Assembly: GCA_037893225.1 (NCBI GenBank)
Contig: JAZGUH010000712.1
Coordinates: 43,553-107,552 of the forward strand
Length of the DNA: 64,000 bases
DNA from: Hippasteria phrygiana
Taxonomy: Eukaryota; Echinodermata; Asteroidea; Valvatida; Goniasteridae
Direction: 5' to 3'
The notes under the pieces are model-generated. The model saw only the letters and a program-made list of their open reading frames with translations, was not told the origin of the DNA and ran no database searches. Both the position numbers and the translations under genes were made by a program. Below, one piece after another: positions 61,297-64,000 of the stretch (position 1 is the stretch's first letter; each line of letters begins with the position of its first letter).

Positions 61297-63679
61297 CTGG
61301 TGGGTGCTGGACATCACTCGACGCTTTGTTCAAGACCGCGATACCTAGGCCTATTGTATATAGCCGCATTTTAGGCCCCTTCCAGCAGGTTTCGAGTTTA
61401 AATATACAATCAATTGAGTACGACATTTACTTGGCACCTCGTCTTCTTCTTTTTAAATTTTTATTTGAATTTCCAGGGGGGAAATTTCCCCCTCCCCCCT
61501 CGTGACCGCCTATGTGGTTACATAAAGAATAGTAACCTTGGTAACGAAGCTGCATGGCAACTCACGTTTGTGAACTCAATCTGTATTTTGTCAATGTAAT
61601 TCCTTTATGTACATATTGTAGGCCTGTACATGCACAATGACAAATCAAATCAGGTGATGTATGAAACAAAAAAGGCGTTTAATTAAACTTACCCGACATT
61701 GTGACTATGTAGAAACCTGTCAAGCGCAGGTATAGTTCTACTGAAGATGGATGGATGACAATGGGTGACAATGGTTGATAGCAACAGGCAACCGTACGGA
61801 ATCCCGTGTCGCATCGCAGGCTTGAGCCCTGCGCAGAGCTTATGTGTTCAGATAATATACGCATACATCATATCTCCAATAGTGTTTGTGTTGAAACTAA
61901 ACAGTGACGTTAATATTAATCTAAACACTATGCTTATGGTAGCATACGGTAACATGTATTCATGCACCAAATATATTTCTGAGAGCCAAGATACTTCAAT
62001 ATGAACTGTCCTTCATAGAGAGACACGGAATATTTAAAGGTGATGTACAACATTTGTATAAACATCAACAAATATAACTAGCAAATTATTATGAAACATA
62101 TTCGACTGTATGACAGTCTCAAGCATCCTGTGATACCATGGCACTTGGTGCGCTGTCATTTCCAAGAAAAGTGGAATTTTTGTATCAATTTCCAACGATA
62201 ATCGGCCAACCTTCGAAAAAAAACCCGACTTTTTCAAACACTGCACCCAATGTACCAAATTTAGTTTGTCCACAGGTGTAAGCCAGCTAGTCTGGTTCCC
62301 TGATCTGACAATTCCCCAGCGTCTATACATTGCTTTGTCTCACTCTGAAGTGGGGTCGGGGAACCAAACTACAAGAACAGCATTTTTTCCTTAGGTTTTT
62401 TTTTCAGCACACATAAACACAAAACTTTAAACAGGTCGGTGTGGCAACACTTGCTATAAAATACTAACCCAAATCAATCCATTTCTGAAAATTCAAGCAA
62501 ATGCAAATGTTGTATATTACCTTTAAGCAATTACAGCAAACTCATGTTGTTTAACACCCCCCACCCCCCCCCCCCCCCCCCCCCCCCCACACAAAAAAAA
62601 AAATACAACAACAACAATAAAAAACAAAAACGGATGAAAGAAAAATTGATTTATTCTTTCTTTTGTGCAGTGCAGTGTGCAATGTATGGATTATGTGACA
62701 GTTTCCATGAATAGGATTATAAAGCCTATAAGGCGAACCATGTATATGAAAATAATTCATTCGGTGACCCTCTTATGTTTTTCTTCGAAAAAAAAAAACC
62801 GAGATGAAAAATCTTTGGGATTTTTGCCTTTCGGGGAGCATGGGTGGGTTAGGTGAGTATTATACACAACTTCTGCAACCCTTCACCCCTGGCCTGATAA
62901 ACTAACCTGACAAAAAGTGCAGCTCCCATGTTAACCATGTCTTTTTGCACGTTTCTCCAGCTCCCCTGAACCAGTCGTTTGTCATTGGCAGATACGCGTA
63001 TCGGTCCCTCGTCATAGTCCTCCACGAAACCTCTGTCCCCACTGTATAAGTAGGGATGGGAAAGGTGTACAAAAAAAAAAAAAAGTCCAGTCTCTCGACT
63101 TGAACATCCTCATCTATATCCTCACGGTGTAATCCCAAAACAACACTCGTCAATTTTCCTAGGGCCCTACAGACTTCTTGGTACCTTTAAATCCTAGTAT
63201 TTGCCTACAGAAGAGGCAGACATGTGGCTCCCGGGCCTTACCGAGTTATGAGATGCATGGGGTGAGGTGAGGTACATGGGGTGCATTGGGGTGCATGAGG
63301 TGCATGAGGTGCATGGGGTGCATGGGGTGCATGGGGTAAATGATGTGCATGGGGTACATGATGTATGAGTACATGGGGTGCATGAGGTGGATGAGGTGCA
63401 TGGGGTGCATGATGTGCATGTGGTACATGAGGTGCATGAGGTGTATAAATTGCATGGGGTGCATGCACTTTTTAAAGTGCATCTTCTTGTGTTTAGACCA
63501 CACTGTTGAGGCGCAGTCTTCTGTACGACCCCATGATTCCTTGATTATTACCTCATGGGAGTGCTCATTGCTTCGGCGACTGCCTTCCAGAAGTCCTCCC
63601 ACGCCTCTTGCACCTCAGAGGTGAACACTTTCGGTGGTAGACCGTTCCTTATGGAGTACATGAAGGCCTCCTGTAATGG
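38619..63679 (-). CDS. Polymeric (multidomain) globin gene, 3' part, 22 exons
   Basis: Encodes a chain of covalently linked heme-globin domains, expected to bind O2 or another small ligand. CDS order (minus strand): 63679-63552; 63041-62907; 56309-56081; 53778-53651; 51774-51661; 50918-50690; 49659-49529; 46983-46861; 46708-46480; 46098-45971; 44709-44587; 44434-44206; 43894-43767; 43467-43345; 43192-42964; 42652-42525; 42225-42103; 41003-40775; 40454-40327; 40215-40090; 39869-39641; 38750-38619. All junctions are AG/GT, phases chain 2-2-0-2, and the total is 3501 bases without a stop until TAA at 38621-38619. Each domain is exon A (A-B helices, conserved Trp), exon B (C-F helices) and exon C (G-H helices). 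The motif GARHKxYGAKPEHF resembles globin X/neuroglobin-type globins (family knowledge). Domains are joined by acidic linkers of about 15-20 residues. No signal peptide or N-terminus is visible because the gene runs off the right edge. Whether all exons are spliced into one mRNA is inferred. Confidence 0.9.
38849..39025 (+). mobile_element. tRNA-derived SINE
   Basis: Head with ACCCAGGTTCGAATCCCACC (perfect B box GGTTCGAATCC at 38893-38903), then a body GTGGATTTCGTGGGTTTTTCC and TTTTCCTCCCACCTCTAAAA of a kind common in aquatic animal SINEs. It lies just upstream (gene sense) of the last globin exon, inside the final intron, in antisense. Confidence 0.65.
40327..42225 (-). CDS. Globin domain 7 (exons 42225-42103, 41003-40775, 40454-40327)
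   Basis: Complete domain whose exon A belongs to the third 1242-bp unit (42103 is 1242 bases from 43345). The intron between exons A and B was enlarged by a 944-bp Kolobok-like THAP element (41030-41973). Exon B has LLEKNTSVQKLFSFGK, NLDLRAHGKG with His E7 and GARHKIYGAKPEHFP with His F8. Exon C is like those of domains 4-6, except for LSQKVF where the others have LSPKVF. Confidence 0.9.
41030..41973 (+). mobile_element. Kolobok-like element with THAP exon, copy 2
   Basis: Ends AGGAAACATG and CATGGTTCC, flanked by TTTAA at 41025-41029 and 41974-41978. The unoccupied site CCTTTAACGTC is present in the paralogous introns near 43217 and 44458, which proves insertion and the TTAA-type duplication. 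Inside, 41325-41668 encodes a THAP zinc-finger start (MPTRCVAAGC, C-x4-C), but one base is lost near 41462, so the C-x2-H part (CSDHF) is out of frame. TTAA duplications with a THAP domain are the mark of the Kolobok superfamily (family knowledge). Confidence 0.82.
41981..44464. repeat. Two near-identical 1242-bp tandem units (one globin domain each)
   Basis: The marker TCAAAGGGTCTTTA recurs at about 41979, 43221 and 44463, a spacing of about 1242 bases. Each unit holds one exon A, one exon C and one exon B in plus-strand order. Introns are as conserved as exons, so duplication or gene conversion is recent. A third, older unit follows up to about 46740, interrupted by mariner and lacking the Kolobok-like insertion. 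Confidence 0.92.
42525..43467 (-). CDS. Globin domain 6 (exons 43467-43345, 43192-42964, 42652-42525)
   Basis: Complete domain; corresponding exons lie exactly 1242 bases from those of domain 5, and introns as well as exons match nearly base for base. The few differences include the donor after exon A (gttggg here, gttagg in its neighbours) and VTISSTMR instead of VTMSSTMR at the end of exon C. Heme residues are conserved as in domain 5. The plus-strand open frames over this repeat are antisense and not genes. Confidence 0.9.
43767..44709 (-). CDS. Globin domain 5 (exons 44709-44587, 44434-44206, 43894-43767)
   Basis: Complete domain lying in a 1242-bp repeat unit almost identical to that of domain 6. 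The linker is SDGNDVADDGPVS. Exon A has KRLVQGSWKFVQ; exon B has LFSFGK, RAHGKG and GARHKIYGAKPEHFP; exon C ends in VTMSSTMR. A mariner relic inserted 28 bp upstream of its exon A acceptor separates it from domain 4. All splice sites are intact. Exon B encodes the same protein as that of domain 6. Confidence 0.9.
44738..45652 (+). mobile_element. Truncated mariner transposon
   Basis: Terminal inverted repeats read GGTGCGATCAAAAtGTTCCGAGACT on the left and its complement (AGTCTCGGAACTGTTTGATCGCACC) on the right, flanked by TA at 44736-44737 and 45653-45654. The 915-bp body carries the C-terminal half of a DD34D transposase in shifted frames: MDLKLEQKQ near 44923, HDNAPAHS (second Asp) near 45280, and SPDLASCDFF (third Asp) near 45365. 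The N-terminal DNA-binding region is missing, and residues after ISDET (first Asp region) are deleted. A frameshift occurs in the C-run near 45352. It is dead and sits in a globin intron, 28 bp upstream of an exon A acceptor. Confidence 0.88.
45971..46983 (-). CDS. Globin domain 4 (exons 46983-46861, 46708-46480, 46098-45971)
   Basis: Complete compact domain with short introns. The linker is SDENGAADDGHVS. Exon B keeps LFTFGK, RAHGKG and GARHKIYGAKPEHFP. The intron between exons B and C contains a truncated second exon C (46372-46287), listed separately. The intact exon C at 46098 has a normal acceptor and the donor GAG/gtgatt. It is closely similar to domains 5-7 and is the oldest member of that young cluster, judged by its several amino-acid differences. 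Confidence 0.88.
46287..46372 (-). pseudogene. Truncated extra globin exon C inside domain 4
   Basis: Starts with a good acceptor (tttcag/GCC at 46374-46372) and encodes AFVEAFMYSLKTGLSPKVF followed by TTEVQEAWRNI. It then breaks off, without the last ~42 bases or the donor. At the break (about 46286) the sequence switches to the intron that normally follows exon C upstream of exon B in this gene (motif CAATGAGCAACA). It looks like the scar of a deletion that removed the end of one exon C plus the exons A and B of a neighbouring domain. If included by splicing it would run into intron and stop. Confidence 0.8.
47660..48882. mobile_element. MITE carrying an 11-bp satellite
   Basis: Ends AGGTGCCCTCATACCATAGCG and CGCTATGGTGTGAGGGCACTT. 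The interior consists of ACACGCAAC, GGTGATCGCAG and GTTGCGTACCTGTTGCGATC words in both orientations. It lies in the intron between domains 3 and 4. TA-rich flanks (TAA at 47657 and 48884) fit a Harbinger-type site but are not decisive. Confidence 0.78.
48446..48766. repeat. 11-bp satellite ACCCACACGCA
   Basis: About 29 perfect head-to-tail units with no variation, which implies very recent expansion. All frames are open because the unit has no stop, so the translated frames there are not genes. Confidence 0.97.
49529..51774 (-). CDS. Globin domain 3 (exons 51774-51661, 50918-50690, 49659-49529)
   Basis: Complete domain. Exon A is the shortest (114 bases), with linker SDKSDVASISERE and the helix A Trp in RACWKVMQ. 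Exon B encodes LFxFGK-type CD1 as MFTFGK, RAHGQ with His E7 and GARHKMYGAKPEHFP with His F8. Exon C is 131 bases, one codon longer than the others, in the H helix where a run of valines precedes NMSGTMR. Frames and splice sites remain intact, so this is a normal but diverged copy. Confidence 0.88.
49697..50396. mobile_element. MITE with TGGCGCACCTAA ends, nested hAT-like MITE
   Basis: CAGTGGCGCACCTAAGGGG at the left and GTTAGGTGCGCCACTG at the right. Inside, 49729-50235 is bounded by AGGGCTGTCCCGAATA and AACAGCCCT, hAT-type ends, with repeated TTCGAATATTCGA palindromes. Confidence 0.75.
51025..51535 (+). pseudogene. LINE 3' fragment
   Basis: Shares GGGAGAAATATATCTTAGGT, GGGTGCTTCCGTGCGATTTGG, AGAGTACAGAAGCGCATTGTTAA-like words (in shorter pieces) and CCTCCAGTTATGGTGTTTGA with the LINE relic at 54.7-55.05 kb. 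It is broken by C-runs (51165-51184, 51379-51387, 51411-51423). Similar tail fragments in reverse are at 11720-11900 and 14660-14830. Confidence 0.65.
52025..52205. mobile_element. MITE, GGTCCCCGATTG subfamily
   Basis: AATAGGGGACCTTTAACATT at the left, GGAGGTCTCCGATTGAAGGTG at the right (a few bases changed), shared with 35870-36030. Inside the domain 3 upstream intron. A left half of the sister family follows at 52415-52530. Confidence 0.75.
52537..52771 (-). mobile_element. Kolobok-like element, 3' fragment, copy 3
   Basis: Begins at TTAA (52533-52536) with AGGAACCATGCTTCTCAAA, the inverted 3' end of the elements at 21 and 41 kb, and matches them in reverse for about 235 bases. It then stops abruptly at CTGGACCCG, where unrelated sequence follows. 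It lacks the THAP exon. Confidence 0.8.
52841..53437. mobile_element. MITE with ACAGGGTG ends
   Basis: TATACAGGGTGATCCAAAAT at the left and GGGACACCCTGTATA at the right, with arms of about 200 bases (ACCATATTTCCGGGTAATCC / GGATTACCCGGAAATATGGT). A (CAAA)n tract is at 53153-53184. It sits in a globin intron. Confidence 0.82.
53651..63041 (-). CDS. Globin domain 2 (exons 63041-62907, 56309-56081, 53778-53651)
   Basis: Complete domain with the largest introns of the gene (6.6 and 2.3 kb). Exon A is the longest copy (135 bases) because its linker is longer and acidic (FVEDYDEGPIRV). Exon B keeps Phe CD1 (LFPFGK), His E7 (RAHSK) and His F8 (GARHK), but ends in EHFK instead of the usual EHFP. Exon C encodes PFAEALMYTLKDGLPPKVF and ends in SSTMR. 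The first intron holds two tRNA-Ser-like elements, a duplicated AT-rich repeat and a 600-bp palindromic MITE; the second holds a LINE reverse-transcriptase relic. It is clearly diverged from the repeats at 40-46 kb, so it is an older domain. Confidence 0.88.
54138..55190 (+). pseudogene. LINE reverse transcriptase relic
   Basis: Frames in pieces: QCSVLGHFLFFVYINDLPDN and the catalytic MYADDST (54240), then after an inserted palindrome (54340-54537) WGNDWLVTFNEKKTKV and LRLLGLDSSINASWEKYISG, and finally a tail with LVPPVRVFERATRSSAS and DLACFKRNINS. The order and motifs are those of a non-LTR retrotransposon RT and its C-terminus. Several frameshifts make it dead. Confidence 0.8.
54340..54537. 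repeat. Palindromic MITE inside the LINE relic
   Basis: GTTTAGCAATTAAACACTTT and GGGTTTAATTGCTAAACAC, with CAGTTTGTAAACACG / AAGTTTACAAACTG further in. It splits the RT palm from the thumb. Confidence 0.75.
55319..55607. mobile_element. hAT-like MITE, GGGCGGATCCAG family, copy 4
   Basis: Starts AACGGCGGATCCGGGGGG and ends GTGTTCTGGATCAGGC, with internal GAAGTCGCAAAAAGGCA. It lies in the globin domain 2 intron. Confidence 0.72.
56360..56925. repeat. AT-rich repeat, copy 1 (copy 2 at 58146-58640)
   Basis: Both contain TTTTCATTTTA, ATTAGGAACGTCCCGCTCCT, CACGGACATAxCAGC-like words and TTAATTAxACAATTAG in the same order. The tRNA-Ser-like pair and the GC-rich segment lie between them. The second copy also has a 17-bp tandem of GATCGATATGCGCGAA at about 58327-58368. 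Confidence 0.75.
57099..57180 (-). pseudogene. tRNA-Ser(CGA)-like pseudogene
   Basis: Minus strand: GGCGGAGGGGTTAAGGC (D arm), ATTGCACCCGAAATCCAAT (anticodon CGA, one mismatch), GGGGTCTCCCCGCGC (variable arm) and GCAGCTTCGAATCCTGT (T arm). The acceptor stem has one mismatch and a wobble. It faces the similar element 570 bp away. Confidence 0.6.
57668..57747 (+). tRNA. tRNA-Ser(TGA)-like sequence, probably pseudo
   Basis: Acceptor stem GTCGTGG/CCACGAC pairs over 7 bases with discriminator G. The D arm reads TGGCGAGTGGTTAAGGC (one C short), the anticodon arm TTGAACTTGAAATCCAA with anticodon TGA and one A-C mismatch, the variable arm is one base short, and the T arm is GCAGGTTCGAATCCTGT. Promoter boxes are intact. 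It is 80 nt instead of 82. It may be a degenerate tRNA gene or a SINE head. Confidence 0.6.
57800..58135. other. GC-rich segment of unknown origin
   Basis: A sharply bounded GC-rich stretch in an AT-rich intron, starting CGGCCGGGCGTTGTGCCG, with GTTCTGCTGTGACGGTCGGG, GGACCGGCCCAGGGCGG and ending AAGGCGAAACCC. It follows the plus-strand tRNA-Ser-like element. It could be the body of a long SINE or the 3' end of a LINE. No protein frame is convincing. Confidence 0.5.
59750..60355. mobile_element. 600-bp palindromic MITE
   Basis: CATAGAGCTGCTAAGCACAA / TTGTGTGCTTAGCGGCTCC ends and inner arms AAAAGTCGTCACTGCGGGCAG / CTGCCCGCAGCGATGACTTTT. This is the intact form of the MITE that the Harbinger composite interrupts. 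Confidence 0.82.
60449..60532. repeat. Perfect-like hairpin, 32-bp arms
   Basis: TGTGGTGTTAAATTAACACC..TTTA pairs with TAAACACCACATGGTGTAAA..CACA around a 20-base loop. Each arm is itself palindromic (GGTGTTAAATTAACACC). Confidence 0.88.
60540..62900. other. Globin intron part without genes
   Basis: Contains G-runs at 60846-60867 and 61263-61296 (34 bases), a C-run at 62565-62588 and one copy of the ATCATCCTGTGAAATG-type repeat (62040-62360). Nothing else is recognised. Confidence 0.5.
63242..63470. repeat. GGTGCATG tandem array
   Basis: About 22 units of 9-10 bases such as GGGGTGCAT and GAGGTGCAT. Met/His/Pro-rich frames read from it are not genes. It lies in the intron between globin domains 1 and 2. 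Confidence 0.92.
63552..63679 (-). CDS. Globin domain 1 (partial), exon C only
   Basis: The most N-terminal globin piece in the window. It is 128 bases, acceptor AG at 63681-63680 and donor GT at 63551-63550, phase 0 to phase 2, the same as all other exon C copies. It encodes G and H helices beginning PLQEAFMYSIRNGLPPKVF and ending in STPMR. Exons A and B of this domain must lie beyond base 64000. No globin sequence is seen between 63680 and 64000. Confidence 0.85.
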
Positions 63680-64000
63680 CTGGAATTAAACAGTTCGGTA
63701 ACATTGATCTTTACTCGTCGCCATGTTGTTGGTTCTTGTAGTGGACGAAAATACACTGTTGTTTGCGTCTGGAGAGAAATTATGTGGATACAACATGTGA
63801 AGTTACTAACTAAAATAGAAGGGTTGTCCATAGAAGACCAAGGGATGTAAACTCAGCGTTTCAGTCAGTACGCTCTGATCTTCATCAGGAGAACACTGAT
63901 CGAGACGTGGATTTTTAGTTGTTCTAGAGCCACAGTTCTCTTCTTTGAGCTAGTCACTTCATATAGTATAATTTCTCTCCACACACTCAAACACAATCTT

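Noticed and set aside
63238..63602. HAPHAPHAP-type and MHLMHPM-type frames
   Set aside because: GGTGCATG tandem; the only real coding part there is the globin exon C at 63552-63679.

Overview
This is animal nuclear DNA with spliced genes, long introns, tRNA-derived SINEs and a very high load of DNA transposons and MITEs. There are no bacterial operons, ribosome-binding sites or CRISPR. Kolobok-type THAP elements, Harbinger, hAT-like and mariner relics, TACATGTA palindromes, long poly(G)/poly(C) runs and a tandem-domain globin gene together suggest a marine invertebrate, most likely an echinoderm or related deuterostome. That assignment is inference; no single sequence here proves it.

Right part (38.6-64 kb, minus strand): one large gene for a polymeric globin. 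I placed 22 coding exons by splice sites, reading frame and globin motifs. They encode the last exon of one globin domain, seven complete domains (each three exons with introns at B12.2 and G7.0) and the stop codon at 38619. The N-terminus lies beyond the right edge. The exons sum to 3501 bases with an unbroken frame (1166 codons plus stop). Every complete domain keeps Phe CD1, His E7 and His F8. Two domains sit in nearly identical 1242-bp tandem units, one intron holds a decayed exon left by a domain deletion, and introns carry a Kolobok-like THAP element, a mariner, LINE fragments and many MITEs.

Middle (24.4-34.3 kb): a roughly 10-kb composite PIF/Harbinger-type transposon with TAA target duplication, inserted inside an older MITE. 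It has inverted-repeat arms of about 1.6 kb, a two-exon DDE transposase (minus strand) and a divergent two-exon gene (plus strand) whose second exon is mostly a 21-bp minisatellite and carries one in-frame stop.

Left-middle (11.6-19.2 kb): a two-exon-plus minus-strand gene whose first exon looks like a HUH-type replication endonuclease and whose later pieces include a Walker A motif (superfamily 3 helicase-like). The later pieces lie in a tandem 3-kb duplication, with the distal copy broken.

Left (1-11.6 kb): mostly repeats, palindromic MITEs, three tRNA-derived elements across the window's left and middle, one first exon of a Crypton/ZMYM-like tyrosine-recombinase-related gene (5715-6020) and one candidate exon of an acidic, Ser-rich nuclear protein (2368-2545). 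Stretches not listed hold no gene that I can support.
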